Notes: generated by a model not told the origin, from the sequence alone. 64,000 nucleotides of DNA from Dallia pectoralis (GCA_029465975.1 CM055755.1:6271138-6335137); one strand, 5' to 3'. Counted from the first letter of the stretch, positions 1 through 31,557 are shown. A program made the numbers and translations.

Positions 1-7
1 GTGTATG
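1..7 (+). CDS. fxyd2: FXYD gene: 3' end of the FXYD-motif exon (partial)
   Basis: The window starts with GTGTATG followed at once by the strong donor GTAAGT (8-13). Read in phase with the next exon this gives V-Y-D (the D codon is G|AC across the intron). That is the x-Y-D of the F-x-Y-D motif, exactly where FXYD genes are expected to read. Only seven bases are visible, so the assignment rests on the phase match and on the downstream exons. Confidence 0.65.
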
Positions 8-1708
8 GTAAGTTGGAACGGCGAACGTTCATTTCTATTGATATTAACACCAATATTGAAACCGCTTAACGATTCAAGTCTTTATCTATAGCACTATTCA
101 TACTTATCTAATTATTTGGTGAAAAGACTAGACGCAAATGAAACTTCTTAACTAAACCGTTATTGCTTTTATATAAGTCTGTAACTGTTTGATATCTGAT
201 TTCAACATGACGTACGATGAACTATGGCAACAATAAAATGATATAGCAGCAGCAAAATGTCCAAAACAATGTCCATATATTTTTCCAACAACAAAGAAAA
301 TGTATAATATTGTTAATAATAATAATAATAATAAATGTTGTGAATGAGTGCGTGAGTCAATTCAATTGTTGATTAATTTTCCCAATTGTTGTAAATTTGA
401 TAACATCTGATAAAAGAGATATTTGAGCCTAACAGAGAGAGAGAGAAAGAGAGAGAGAGGAATTGCGGTACCGTTGATATTTGACCCTCTGTGTTAAAGA
501 CTATTACACGCTGCGTATTGGAGGTCTGGCCTTCACTGGGGTCCTCATCATTCTGTCCATCTTCCTGCTGACTGGTAAGTACCACGACCTGATAAGTACC
601 TACTCACAGGCTACTCACAGACCAGAGTTGGTGTAGCTCAGCATGCCTTGTATGTAGACGTTCTAGGTTCAATCTCTAGCGTCTCCCCAGGTCGCCGTTG
701 CCAATGAGAATTTGTTCTCAATCGGCCTACCTGGTTAGATACAACAATGTATACAAAAATAAAGGTGCAGGCTTCTCTTTAGAGGTGAGGTCTGCAGACC
801 ACTTTAGAGTGACAGTTAATCTGCATACGAGAAGGAAATACACGGCTCCTCCAACCTGGCAAACTAAATATTGCCAAAGTCATGTTGAAGCACTTTCAGT
901 ATTCACTATTGGCTGACTGGCCTTTAGAGGCAGGCTGGGTATTATGGGTACTGTAGTCATTCATAGTCACTGACAATCTTTCTCTCACCCTCATAGGAAA
1001 CAAATTACGACGGTGTGGAAAGTCCAGAGCGGTGAGTGTCCTGATATCAGTCGAGTTTGAGGTCTGAGGTTTTCAGGAGCACATAAGCAATACACGTTTA
1101 TAAAAATGTGATGTTTGGTAGAGCGATTCATTACATTAGGAAGTCGTGCTTAAGTGACATCTGCTGGTTGTTTTGAAACAGTAAAACACACTGAAACGTT
1201 TCCCAGACAAAAGGCTTTTACGGTGAACTCCTGTCACGTGATCAGTCACAACACACCACTGAAATGACCAAACTCTTAGAAAAACACTGTTCGGGTTCGA
1301 GGATTATATCAGATCATCTGACAGGTGTGCGTGCGCCTTCTGGCTTTTCACAATTTTATAATGCGACTCTTCTCTGATCTCATCCCGCCTCCTCAAACCT
1401 GATTGGATGAGCAGAATGAGGAGAACGAACCAATCAAGATGCTGGACATCGTAAGTTTCTTGGAAGTATAAGATATTTTTGTTAAGTGTAGCCTAATATA
1501 TGGCCCACATTTAGTCCCAAATCGATGAATATTATTACACACTACGGTCTTGTACTTCATATATTAAACCTACTTATTAAACATTGACAGAAGTAATGGA
1601 AATCACATTAAAAATGTTATATTATTTGTTTCATGAGTACTATCGTCAATGTCCTGAACACTGATCTCTGGTTTTCAGGAAGAACAGAAGAAAGATGATG
1701 AGGACTAG
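1..1708 (+). CDS. fxyd2: FXYD-domain Na,K-ATPase regulator (fxyd2-like), 3' portion, spliced
   Basis: FXYD proteins are small single-pass membrane proteins that bind the Na,K-ATPase and tune its ion affinity. Exons seen: 1-7 (partial), 500-574, 997-1031, 1415-1450 and 1679-1708, all with GT-AG borders. Joined, the visible product begins V-Y-D-Y-Y-T-L-R-I-G-G, the FXYD signature (the F lies just outside the window) plus the invariant R-x-G-G region. A membrane segment of about 18 residues follows (GLAFTGVLIILSIFLL), then a basic stretch (KLRRCGKSR) and an acidic tail ending KKDDED. Junction phases are 1, 1, 0 and 0. The 5' exons and signal peptide lie off the left edge. The paralogue is uncertain. 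RRCGKSR followed by NEENEP resembles the mammalian FXYD2 ending, and the downstream dscaml1 neighbour fits FXYD2 or FXYD6 as remembered from the human map, so the symbol is tentative. The tail is longer than in mammalian FXYD2. Confidence 0.8.
500..574 (+). CDS. fxyd2: FXYD gene: transmembrane exon
   Basis: The exon lies between an acceptor (TTAAAG, AG at 498-499) and the donor GTAAGT at 575. It encodes the D of the FXYD motif (split codon), then YYTLRIGG and the hydrophobic segment AFTGVLIILSIFLLT. The acceptor's pyrimidine tract is weak. The exon begins and ends in phase 1. Confidence 0.85.
626..765 (+). mobile_element. tRNA-derived SINE remnant in an FXYD intron
   Basis: A tRNA-like head shows an A-box-like stretch (TGGTGTAGCTCAG at about 630) and a B-box-like stretch (GGTTCAATCT at 666-675). 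A tail follows (AATGAGAATTTGTTCTC ... CTACCTGGTTA ... AATAAAGG) of the type common at the 3' end of teleost SINEs. The copy is diverged. Confidence 0.55.
997..1031 (+). CDS. fxyd2: FXYD gene: juxtamembrane basic exon
   Basis: Preceded by a good pyrimidine tract and TCATAG (AG at 995-996), followed by GTGAGT at 1032. It encodes G(split)-NKLRRCGKSRA, the positively charged cytoplasmic stretch with one Cys that follows the membrane helix in FXYD proteins. It enters in phase 1 and leaves in phase 0. Confidence 0.8.
1415..1450 (+). CDS. fxyd2: FXYD gene: small cytoplasmic-tail exon
   Basis: A 36-base exon between GAGCAG (AG at 1413-1414) and the donor GTAAGT at 1451. It encodes NEENEPIKMLDI, an acidic tail segment, and is phase 0 on both sides. 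NEENEP resembles the NEDEP end of mammalian FXYD2. The acceptor tract is only moderately pyrimidine-rich. Confidence 0.65.
1679..1708 (+). CDS. fxyd2: FXYD gene: last coding exon and stop
   Basis: The acceptor GGTTTTCAG ends at 1678. The exon reads EEQKKDDED and then TAG at 1706-1708, a highly charged C-terminus. The 3' untranslated region follows without another obvious splice site. Confidence 0.75.
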   Translation, partial: EEQKKDDED

Positions 1709-1865
1709 ATGTAGGATTGTCTGGCCACAATGCATGTTGTTTGCTGTTATGTGTGACGCAGTTTTCTGTTTGTTTTGGTGATCTGTAGACCCACTGTAGC
1801 TGTCCTGTGTTTATCTCAATTTAGATTGGAAATGTACCTGAACACATTTATACAGAGAGCAAAGA

Positions 1866-1871
1866 AATAAA
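1866..1871 (+). terminator. Poly(A) signal of the FXYD gene
   Basis: An AATAAA hexamer lies 158 bases after the stop codon, in A/T-rich sequence. It gives a short 3' UTR ending around 1885-1895. This is the expected position for the end of this small gene. Confidence 0.65.
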
Positions 1872-2187
1872 AAATATCTACACTATCTGGTAAACGGTTT
1901 GTATTTATACTAGTGTAGCAGAAAAAACACTGTCTGTCAGTTTGCAGCTTGATATCACTTCTGTTGAAATGAGTGTATGATGCATTTATTTACTATTCAC
2001 AGTGTTTTGTCAGAGGGAAGTTCCAGTTCGATGATGATATAAGTGAAAAACAATTTAATATATTTAAGTTTTATTGCAGGTTCAGGACCAATTTCCCTTA
2101 AATATGATGACCTGGCCAAAAGGCATAAACCCCAGGACAATTTATTTACACACAAATGCAATTAAGAACACACGCACACACCCACGC

Positions 2188-2188
2188 C

Positions 2189-2251
<63 letters not shown>
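2188..2251. repeat. (CA)n microsatellite
   Basis: Near-perfect CA dinucleotide run of about 30 copies, preceded by imperfect CACGC units from about 2170. Confidence 0.95.
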
Positions 2252-2254
<3 letters not shown>

Positions 2255-3827
2255 GCTAAAGGTAGCAACTCAGAAAATGTGTTATTTTAACAATGTCCAG
2301 TGTAAAACTACAGAATAGCATCTTTTTCTAAAATGTGTTGGTTCAAACTATGCTGTTTCCTGTTAACTCCTTCAAAGGTGAATACAGAAAACAGATCTAT
2401 CCCTACGTGTAATAACATATATGGCCACAAGATGGCAGCACATATACTGTACTCTTTGGCTTTAACACACTATGCTAGGTTTCTACTAGAATCCTCATAA
2501 ACAAAGTAATCTATAATGTTTTTCTCAACATTTATATTAGGTTTCAGGGTTCAGTATGAGACTAACTGTGAGGCTTACAATTGCAGTTAAGTAAAACAAA
2601 TATACATTTAAAAAAGAAAACTGTACACCCCAATTATTACTTTTTGGTTGCAAGGCAAGTAATGACCATAGTGCTAATAAAAAAACCTCCAAACAACAAC
2701 ACTTTTGATGTGAGATATGTGTTCCAAGGAGTTTGATCAATTAAATGTTCCAATGTGGCCATTGGTGTTCCAGAATCAGAAGTGACTTAACAACAAACGA
2801 AAAATGTTTGCTGTGGCCCATTAGTGCAACAATGAATGCACGCGTGATGAACAAATACGAACAATGGACTACAATAAAATACTGTGTTAATATGTCCGGT
2901 ACAAATGTCCATCGCGAGTTCTGAGTCAATGTGAATGTGAATGTTGGGAGCAGGCAAAGGTCCGTTCGGTTCCGGGGGGCATGTTCCAATTAGGCCTAGC
3001 CTGTTCCAATTAGGCCTTCTTCCAGGGTGGAAAGTTCTGACCGGTTCTAGGGTGTGAGGGGTCTGCTTCAATCTTTGCCGCCTGCATCCAGAAGTCCTGT
3101 GGGCCCACCTCTGGTGCACATGTACTGCTGTAGCATGGAGATGAATCTGTCCACTGCTTGTGTCTGTTGAGTAACACACAACAAAGGCCTGGCGATACAG
3201 ACGTCACGCAGCGTCTGTTTAAACAGGTCGTCTCTCTCACACACCCCCACCCCCCCCCCCCCCCGCACCTGCCGGCCACGCTTTGCATAAGGGCTTCAGG
3301 TAAGCACGCGAGGCAGGTTATCTGATTGTCCCGCGTCCCGATAGCATCTGGTCGGTGCCTCCGAGTGCGCGTGCACACAAACACGGTGAAAACACGGCGG
3401 ACAGGTGCCAGGTGGGTTGAGAGTCGCGCTGGGTCAGTGTTCCCACAGGTATTGTGGTCCAATGCAGCACTTCTGCTGAATGCCGGCTAATGACAATGTC
3501 AGCATGTTTGTCCCGGGAACATGATATAGTGCAAACACACACACACGGAGCTGAAACAACAACACACGAACCGCCAACAGAACGATAACAGACCCGCTGA
3601 GTCACCGTCTGAGGTCAGAAATACGGCCTGGTATCGAGCATCTCAGAACCCATTTTCGTGCTCTCACAGCACATATGTAAAATATTTACTGGCCATTTCC
3701 GCAAACACAGTCTTACTATTGTAGGGCAACATCAATCAGAGACGAAGCAGATCAAGTGGTAATGGTTTGTATAAAGAGTCCATGAAGAGCGTTGTAAATT
3801 TGGTTTGTGAGCGTTGATAAGTTGATG

Positions 3828-4060
3828 AAAGTGTGTGTGCGTTTGTGTGTGAGTGTGCGTGTGTGTGTGTGTGTGTGTGTGTAGGTGAAGGTGAGCAGAA
3901 GTGTGCATTTGTGTGGCGGTAACCGGGCAGAGTTTTAAGCGTGGGAATGTGATAAGATCTCAGAATAATGGAGGTTAAGTTGGAAAGTCTGCTCTCGGTA
4001 AAGCACTGCCTATTCTCACACAAAGACACACTTAGGAACACACACACACACACACACACC
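3828..4060. repeat. GT and CA microsatellite pair
   Basis: GT-rich run at 3828-3882 (pure at 3861-3882) and a (CA)n run at 4037-4060, in opposite polarity about 155 bases apart. Confidence 0.9.
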
Positions 4061-4494
4061 CAAAGACAGACATACTAACAGTCTCATGTTGATAGGGGTC
4101 ACAATGAAGTCTGCTCTCAGCAAAGCTCAGCATGACCTTTCATGCTCTGGGGCATCAGAAATCACACAGCAGCAGAATATGATACCACATCATTTTTAGT
4201 CACTGCTTTTCAGCCACTGGCCTGTAGCTCAGTTCAGTCCTGACATTCGTCTTAGAGGACAAAACATTAGAAATCCCGAACAGTATGACGAGGCCCAATA
4301 AACCACGTTAAAGATTCGTCTGAGCTGCATCACATAGTCGAGACCAGTGGTTCTCCAACTTTGAAACACCGAAGCCCCATTTGAAAGCAACGGTCAGGAC
4401 ATAACGATCACTTAGAAATGAGTGGAGTACTTACAACGCCGTTTTGGATGGAGTGCCACGATAAAACTTGAAAATGGTATCAGAAATCCGACCA

Positions 4495-4521
4495 TACACA
4501 CACACACACACACACACACAC
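4495..4521. repeat. (CA)n microsatellite
   Basis: Pure CA run of about 13 copies. Confidence 0.9.
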
Positions 4522-6139
4522 AGCTGTCACTTACCCCACACAATAGTAACCACACCGAATATCATATCAATGCATCATTCAGACATTGGTTCTTCAGTAA
4601 ATGTGAACTTCACCAAAAATCATCCAATGTAGTTTTTTTACATATCTGCCATACAGATATCAGCAACACATATGTCCTAGATACGATATATATATTGATA
4701 CATGGATAAATATTTAAACCAGGTTGTTTTTTCCACCCGGGCAGGAATGTGAGGCTGCGTCCATACACGTCCAGATTATATGACCAGTGAAGTCCAGCAG
4801 AACCCACCAGAGGTCCAGAAGCACAGAACCAGTCAGACATGTGACCACTAGGTGTCACCAGATACCCCTGATCCATATCTCAGACAGAACCGTTACAGAT
4901 ACGTGATATCCGTGCCTGTCTGTCTGTCCGTCTGTGGATGTATCATCACTACGTACGCATCTTTCACTAAACATATACATTAATCAGTATGACACGGACA
5001 AGGATTCCAATTGATATGTGTTCAAGTGTGTTTCTAAGATATTAATAAGTGCCCTGATGCCTGGCCATTGGCCTGGCTCCGCATTAGAACCACAGTGTGG
5101 CTTGAGTGGACGCCATATTGGATGTGGTTCGGCTACGGGTGGGGTTTTTTCTGTGTGCTTTGGTTAGCCTCGGGGAATATTCCGCCCGCTGCTAATCATT
5201 TGCATGAGTTGCCACCCCCTTTTCCCCCTTGCTTTTTTGGAATACATCATCTCTCCCTCCAACACCCGTCTCCCATTCCTCCTCGTCGTCTGACTGACTC
5301 CCGCTGAGCTTCTCTTCCGCCGACAGACGGGAAAAAAGGGAAAACAGAAAGATGAAGATAAGGATATGGTTTCCTTCGGAGACAGGTACACCCTTCCTCG
5401 TTCGCCTTCCTGGTTCTTTTGACTGAACTGACACGCCCCTGAAGTGTTGCTCCAGCAACGGCCCGACCCTAACCCCTCAAACGCCCTCCGAACCCCCCGC
5501 ATAAACACATACACGTTCACACGTATGAAATCGCCCTCGCACGTCTACACGTTCAGGCACCCAACACACTCACACACACGTGTACACAAACACACCCACA
5601 ATTCTTTTGTATCTAAAAACCCTCACACACGCTCAGCTAAATGTGTTTACTGTGCTGCCGTCTCTGAATGCGCCACTGCCGGCTCCGTTATGAGATCCAT
5701 ATTAGCCCGATGCGGACAAATCGAAACTAGCACGCGGCAGGCAGCGAGTCGAGGCGCGCCGGGGCTCACTGGGGCGTGCGGAGGTCTGCGGCGGGCAGAC
5801 GTGTCCACCGGGGAAGGGGGAGCTTGGCCCCGGCGGAGAGGTGTTTGAGATGGAGAGGTGAACTGTCCACACCACCTGCCCTCGACAGTCACCGCCGTGG
5901 TTTTGATAGCTAGGTGAATGGAAGTCCTCCCTTAACGCCTTTTAATTATTACCCAGCACCCACCACCACCGCCACCACTAGAAGTGACCTTGGTACGGCC
6001 ACGGCGCCTGTTTATTGGTAACAATTACGTTAACATTAATATGATTCTAGTATGTAGCCAGGGCCCGAGGTCGGGTCTCTCTGATTGGCTGAGTGTTAGT
6101 ATGCAAATTCACATAATCCACACGGTCACTTCCTCCCTG

Positions 6140-6245
6140 CCTCTCTCTTTTTCTCTCCCTCTCTCTCTCTCTCTCCCTCCCTCTCTCTCCCTCTCTCTCT
6201 CCCTCTCTCCCTCTCTCTCCCTCTCTCTTTCTCTCACTCTCTCAC
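6140..6245. repeat. (CT)n/(CCCT)n low-complexity tract
   Basis: About 100 bases made only of C and T except at its edges, mostly CT with CCCT interruptions. Confidence 0.9.
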
Positions 6246-7026
6246 ACCATCATAACCATATTTCCTCTCTCGCCAGCCATCACATTCCCTCTCTAAGCCT
6301 TCCCTTGCTCTGTCCCGAACGCCGTCTGGACTAGCTTCCATCTATCTCGATCTCCGAATCTCTTCACTTCTCTCGCCTCACCACCCCCTCGTCCCCCCTC
6401 GCCACGCCTCACCTCCTTTCCCGTCTCTCGCGCTCACCAAGACTCGGTATCTCCAGGCAACAAATGGAGAGGGCGAGACGGAGTGATGCAGATGAGTCAC
6501 GCGCGGTGCGTTCGCGGAACGTCTCGAGTCTTGTCCAAAGCGATATCTGTTGCTCGCTGGGAGCTTGCCATTTTACTGGACTGTCACGTCTCATGACGAT
6601 CAGGGCCTCCAGTACAGTAGAACCTGCTTTGTGCTGTCAGAAGGGCTCAGATCAGACGTAAATGGAGAGGAGTGCAGCCTTTCCGAGCGGTATCATAGAC
6701 CGCGTGTCACTCGACCGCCCAGGGCATGCTGGACTCATTTCTGTGAATGGGGAAAGATCTGTCCACGGTGAAGTCTATGAGTTGACCGGTACACAGCGGT
6801 TTACAGGAGTCCGCTGATGGCGGTGAACTTGTTAAAGGCCGGTCGAGAGGCGAGGTAAGGTCGACGAGGAAAGACCTTCGCTCCCCACTCCGCCAGTCTG
6901 ATCATTTGTAACCCGAACCGTCTGATTCTCTGTGTCTCAACTGTACGACTCATGCGTTGTGTGTGTTTACGTTGCCATGGGAATGTCAGTTGTGGGTACG
7001 CATGTGTGTGCGTGCTTACACATTAT

Positions 7027-7140
7027 CTGTGTGTGTGTGTGTGTTGTGTGTGCTCTCACTGTGTGTGGGAGTAGGTAGGTGGCAAATAGTCGTTCTCTCT
7101 CTCTCTCTCTCTCTCTCACTCTCTCTCTCTCTCTCTGGCT
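7027..7140. repeat. GT then CT microsatellites
   Basis: A GT run near 7029-7050 and a CT run at 7092-7140 broken by a single CACT. Confidence 0.9.
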
Positions 7141-8689
7141 CTCTCCACCTGTTACATAATAAAGAAAGGAACAGTGTGCACTATAGGAACCAGCCAGCTC
7201 CAGCAGAAGTTCTGTTCCGAGTGACCACAGCTATTGTAAGCACACACTTCTCCTTACAGCCACCGTCCTCTCTCCCGCTGATGCCGGCTCACATTTATCC
7301 CGGCCACCCCGTTGGTCTCCTATGCCTTCGGGCCCATCCCCCCCTGCTGTGATGACCTGTCCGCTCCCATGTAGGTCTGTCAATAGACACGCTCCTTTGG
7401 GTTTTAGTTATTCGGCCGGTCCCGGGCAGGCTTCGGCATGTTAGCAGGGGAGGCAGGTCGTTGAGCGGCGTCGGGGTTAATTTGTTTTTTCGGCGACCGT
7501 GCCTCGCGTTGGCCCAGCTGATGTGAGACGTTAGGAGCGCGTGTCAGCTGAATAGACCCATACACGCCATATAGTCAATAACAGTAAAGGGCGTCACGTG
7601 TCGTTATTCAATAATTATAGGCAATAGGTGCCGGGTTTTGATGCGTCCTACTGACATGGGAAAGAGACCCCCAGGGCAGAAGGCTACAGGGGACCCGTGA
7701 CAGGGACCTCCCGAAAAGGGCTTTCACCGCAGCTCCATTTAGCAGGAAATGCCCGTTAAAATGGCGTTAGCGTAGCATCTGTGTCTTCGCACATTACGTT
7801 CTTTCACATGTGCAAATGTTCGCTTTTCTGCGTTTCGCTGGGATACGAGCTCTCGCATAAATGATTTGTCGTATTAGAATCTCCGTTTAATGGCGCGTTT
7901 CTTGCGAATGAAGCGGCTCGCCGCGTATTTACGCCGCATTAACAAAACGCCAAAAAAAATTTGGGCATTGCATGAATATGACATCTCCATGCAACCATTT
8001 CACGTGTTACAATATATATATATAAACCGGGTTGTGCACGTGATTCTCCCGAAAGACAACCTAGACTCCATTTTCACATTGCGTTGTTGTCCAAGTTATG
8101 TAATTATTCAGCGTACTACGGCCACACATTTACACTGGTACAAAATACGCTGTAAGAAATCAGGTTCTGAATCAAGGATAAACGCCGAAATTATGAAAGC
8201 GAGGTCACGTTTGTGAGAGTGGGCAAACTTAAATCACCTTGAATATTGTATGATATAAGGCCACATCTGAAAATGGGATTCACCTTGAATTTTCTATCTC
8301 AGTTTTTACGATGAATCACTTGAAATACCTGTGACTGTGTAGTGTGTATATTTGACAATACTACTGGTTTTGATGTAAGTTGAGCTACTCTCATATCTTG
8401 CTTTGCTAAACAGACATACTTTATTTACTACCGCAAATGTAACCAGCTGAATAATAAATAAAGTTTATAGGAGCTGTGTTGTGTTTATTTTTATAGTGGG
8501 ACATGATTTAGCTTTACTTAAAACCGACAAATGAAGTACAGCACAAAAGTATTAAGCGGTGTCCAACACCAAACAGGATTTATTGTGCAATGTGTCATTT
8601 TCCCGCCCATGTCTTCCCTAGCTCCACGTCGTTTCTACACTCTCCCCCAGTCCCAATACAACAACCGTTCTGAGGCTGTGTCCCCGGCC

Positions 8690-9005
8690 TGGACGACCCG
8701 TGGGAAAAATGGAGGATATATCTCTTGCATTCAACACTGTACACCACGGCGTCCTCTTTTCAACCCCTCTGAAATTCACAGTCTCAGGCTTTCCTCACTC
8801 TCGGAATGCTGTCAACCTTGCCGACCGCCCCTACCAGGTGACATGGTGAAGATTGGTACAGCCTCTGCCAACTGGTGTTCCCCAAGGCAGAATTATTAGC
8901 CCCCTTTTATTTCTACTCAGCGAGTCTCCGGACTATGTCATATCCTCACATGGTATTTTCTATCACTGCTATGCATTTTATTTTCCTCCCATTCGGACAT
9001 TTGGC
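8690..9005 (+). mobile_element. Degenerate LINE reverse-transcriptase fragment
   Basis: From 8715 the + strand reads DISLAFNTVHHGVLF, matching the reverse-transcriptase block normally seen as D-x-S-A-A-F-D-T-V-D-H in L2/Rex-type fish LINEs. From 8871 it reads TGVPQGRIISPLLFLLS, the GVPQGS-x-L-x-P-x-L-F block. Near 8945-8990 a third frame gives HGIFYHCYA followed by FYFPP, where an active enzyme would have the catalytic YADD. Stops, frame changes and the lost aspartates show a dead copy. The family (L2, Rex1 or Maui-like) is inferred from motif wording alone. Confidence 0.75.
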
Positions 9006-9857
9006 TATTGCAGTAGAGGATAATATGACCTGCTGTATTAACTATAGTGTCTGTGTTTTACATCAGTATGGCCACGAAACAGTATGCACTATTGTCAATA
9101 AAACAGAAAGATATGTTGAATTTTACATGAGCTAGAGTTTGGTATAATTAGTGTATTTTAAAAGGTGTTATGAAATGTACTTTATACATACAAAAGCCTA
9201 CTAAAATAACAAACACAGCCTACATTGACAATTACTGCATACACAATGCACAGAAACACGTGCTGTCCTGTTCAACCAGAGGTTGCAGAACAGCACCACA
9301 GTCCAGGATTGACAGGCCGATGTGCCCAGATTACAGTCAACATCTCCATCTACTGAATCTGCACTTCTGGAACATGTCTGGTTTTTAACTATTTGTTTTA
9401 CAGCAGAATTGTACCTTGAAATCTTACTGTCAGCAAAAAAAGATAGTGGTGTTGGGTTAGCAGACGATTCATTTACATGTTGTTGACATTATTGAACATC
9501 TACCAAACATAAATCACTTGGGTCAATTCCAATAGTGAATTGTATATATAGGCGACATCTGTAGGCGGTGGTGACACGGTGCGTGTTTGCATACGTTTCT
9601 CATTATTATATGCTGATGTATTTAGAATTAGTGGACTGGTCTAAACAGGTGTTCAAGTGTTTTTGGCGTCACCAATACAAACCCACTGTAGCCTACGGAT
9701 TCAGTGTCGAAAATGGAAGACCTTTAAAATAATTGCTTCACACAAACAAGCACGCAAACAGTCAGACTAACAGGTTCCTCGTTTCATTCTGCTCATTTTC
9801 TCTGCAACGCAACGCTGACGACGCAACACGATGCGTGATTATTCAGTGCGTCTGTGA

Positions 9858-9900
9858 ACTCTCTCTCTCTCTCTCTCTGCTCTCTCTCTCTCTCTCTCCC
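9858..9900. repeat. (CT)n microsatellite
   Basis: CT run interrupted by one GCT near its middle. Confidence 0.9.
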
Positions 9901-10544
9901 TGTGCGTGTGTGTTTTTGTATTTTGAAGGGAGACGTTGTCTGTGTGTGGAAGTACAAACTTGCGTGCGCGTGTGCGTGAACGTGTGCGTGTTTCCTGTGA
10001 AAGGCAGCTCTCTCATGACACACCGAGATTTGTGTGGCACTACGTTTGTGCCGGATAGGAATAAAGAGTGATCTCGTCGGATATTCAAATCTGATCCGAT
10101 CTGGCAAATGTGTAGTCCTGTGTATTATTTATTCCTAAAGGAACATGTAAATATAGCCTATATAAGACTACCCAGTCAAAATACAAAGAAACACAGTGCC
10201 CATATATTGTTCAATGAGCATACCAACCTGATATAATATTCCAATACCAAGGTTCCCAATGTCACACAGTCAGCCAGTAATGATTTAGCCACATTGTGCG
10301 CAAAGGGAACATAGTAAACCCTGAGGTCCACAGGTGCGCGCACACACGGACCCAAGCAGGTGCTCTCTGGTTTCCACGTGCTCCACCACAACGCAGACGT
10401 CACACATTTGACCCCCCGCGAACAAATCCCGATTATTTCGACAAATACGTCCCCCACCCACAACCCCCGCCACGTACGCACGCAAACACGCGCACACACC
10501 TCCAACACCCTCACCCGCGCAATTTAAGCGCACCGTGAGTCGCG

Positions 10545-10706
10545 GCGCTCTGCCTCTCCACAGCCCTCTACCCGGGCGCTCTGCCTCTCAACAGCCCTCT
10601 ACCCGGGCGCTCTGCCTCTCCACGGCCCTCTACCCGGGCGCTCTGCCTCTCCACAGCCCTCTACCCGGGCGCTCTGCCTCTCCACAGCCCTCTACCCGGG
10701 CGCTCT
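10545..10706. repeat. 31-bp GC-rich minisatellite in the dscaml1 5' region
   Basis: Five full units plus a partial one, of period 31, each containing GCGCTCTGCCTCTCCACAG then CCCTCTACCCGG. Unit starts are at 10545, 10576, 10607, 10638, 10669 and 10700. Units differ by one or two bases. The array lies about 320-480 bases upstream of the dscaml1 start codon. Confidence 0.95.
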
Positions 10707-10739
10707 CTGTGTGTGCGTGCGTGCGTGTGGCCCCCGTAC

Positions 10740-11024
10740 AGTAGACGCACCGCCTTATCGCCACTCCATCACGGCGCGTCATTAGAATAGCGGGGAGGGG
10801 GTGTCACCCTCTCGGATGACAGTCCCGGCTAGGGGAGGGTACGGGAGGCGGGACCAGATCCGTGTCCGCTCCTCGGTGCTGGCAGGTCTGGGACTATAGG
10901 GCTCAAGAGATCGCCGGGGAGCATCGCTACCACTCCAGCAAGGAGCCACGTCTGGCCAAACGCTGTGCCGCGCACTCGTCCGGATTGCACCACATTCCTG
11001 AGACATATACCTGCTATTTATGGC
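10740..11024 (+). promoter_or_regulatory. dscaml1: Probable dscaml1 proximal promoter / 5' UTR
   Basis: This GC- and CpG-rich stretch, unlike the AT-rich flanks, directly precedes the exon 1 start codon. No TATA box is evident and I cannot place the transcription start. An ATG at 11020-11022, out of frame with the main one, overlaps the initiation region. The assignment is positional inference. Confidence 0.45.
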
Positions 11025-30638
<19,614 letters not shown>

Positions 30639-31016
30639 GTAGGAACCTCCCCCCACGCGTAAACGTACGCACGTACAGCCGATTGGCTCCGATTGACGTG
30701 CGAGCCCAACTGATATGTGAGCTCATGGTCGGCTCGGTTCTAACAGCGTGATGACCTGCGTCTGGTTTTGATCAGACACAGCTGATGTTTTAAATGTGCG
30801 ATTGACGAAGACGGTCACGAGTTGACGTTAAATTTGAATATACGACTGGCTTGCTGACTGGTTGTAGAGGAATTTAATGGTTCTGTGTGTCATACTCTGG
30901 TCCCAGAGATAGAAGTCCTGTTCTGTTTCTGCTCATCCACGTCCAGTGATGAACATTCACCATCCAACACATGGACTTATCAAAATCGGTTTTGCCTGCA
31001 TTTGTTCCACGGCGAA

Positions 31017-31165
31017 TTCTGATGCTGTAAATGGTAAATGGTAAATGCTGCGCTTTTATATACAGATCCTGCGTCACATTCACCCATTCATACACTGACG
31101 ACCGCGTCTACCATACAAGGCGACTGCAGGCTCGCCAGGAGCAGCTGGGTAGAGCCTTAAATTGA
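31017..31165 (-). mobile_element. Short interspersed element, same family as 49848-50090
   Basis: Read in reverse complement it contains CTTGTATGGTAGACGCGGTC, then GTCAGTGTATGAATG, GGTGAATGTGACGCAGGATC and AAAAGCGCAGCATTTACC. These blocks occur in the same order at 49960-50080 on the + strand. It is the 3' part of a common fish non-autonomous element. Confidence 0.7.
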
Positions 31166-31383
31166 CCCGTTGTAGTCAATTTAATATCACCACCACTTGA
31201 TTATTCTGTACTGCGGGTTAGAGCCTTAATCTGTTACGCGGTCTTAGTGGCATCTGGTCACGACAGAGGGGCAGCTGGTGAAAGATGGTACAATTATTAT
31301 TAAGTGTCATTTTTTGGCCTCTCTTGGGGTCATCTGTGGTGAGTTACTTATTGCCATGTTTAATAGCAGTGTGGAGGATAAAT

Positions 31384-31387
<4 letters not shown>

Positions 31388-31428
<41 letters not shown>
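31388..31428. repeat. (GT)n microsatellite
   Basis: About 20 perfect GT units. Confidence 0.95.
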
Positions 31429-31557
31429 ATTGTGTCGTGTGACTGTGTGTGTGAGTGCTTGCATGTTTGGGTGACAAGGCAGTTATTCAATGACATTGCC
31501 TCATTGGAATGATAGTAGAGTGGATCTATTTATTTTGTGATCACATGCAGATCCAGG

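Larger units (their letters stand above)
1900..10540. other. Intergenic region between the FXYD gene and dscaml1
   Basis: No coding exon was recognised. Contents: microsatellites (listed separately), a poly-C run at 3244-3264, a GC-richer stretch at 5650-5850, CT-rich sequence at 6140-6245 and 6360-6430, and a LINE reverse-transcriptase relic at 8690-9005. The stretches 2260-3830, 4530-6130, 7145-8690 and 9005-9855 otherwise look like ordinary single-copy DNA in which I see no gene; their open frames are short and lack splice or homology support. Confidence 0.6.

Noticed and set aside
3010..3462. Minus-strand 150- and 130-codon frames
   Set aside because: They include a poly-C run (poly-Gly when translated), have no homology, and no splice structure.
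5164..5848. Overlapping open frames of 118-134 codons in a GC-richer segment
   Set aside because: Frames on both strands, no recognisable domain, and composition explained by CA-rich and CpG-rich sequence; not called as genes.
8875..9135. 86-codon frame starting at 8875
   Set aside because: Lies over the LINE reverse-transcriptase relic in a mixture of frames; part of a dead element rather than a gene.
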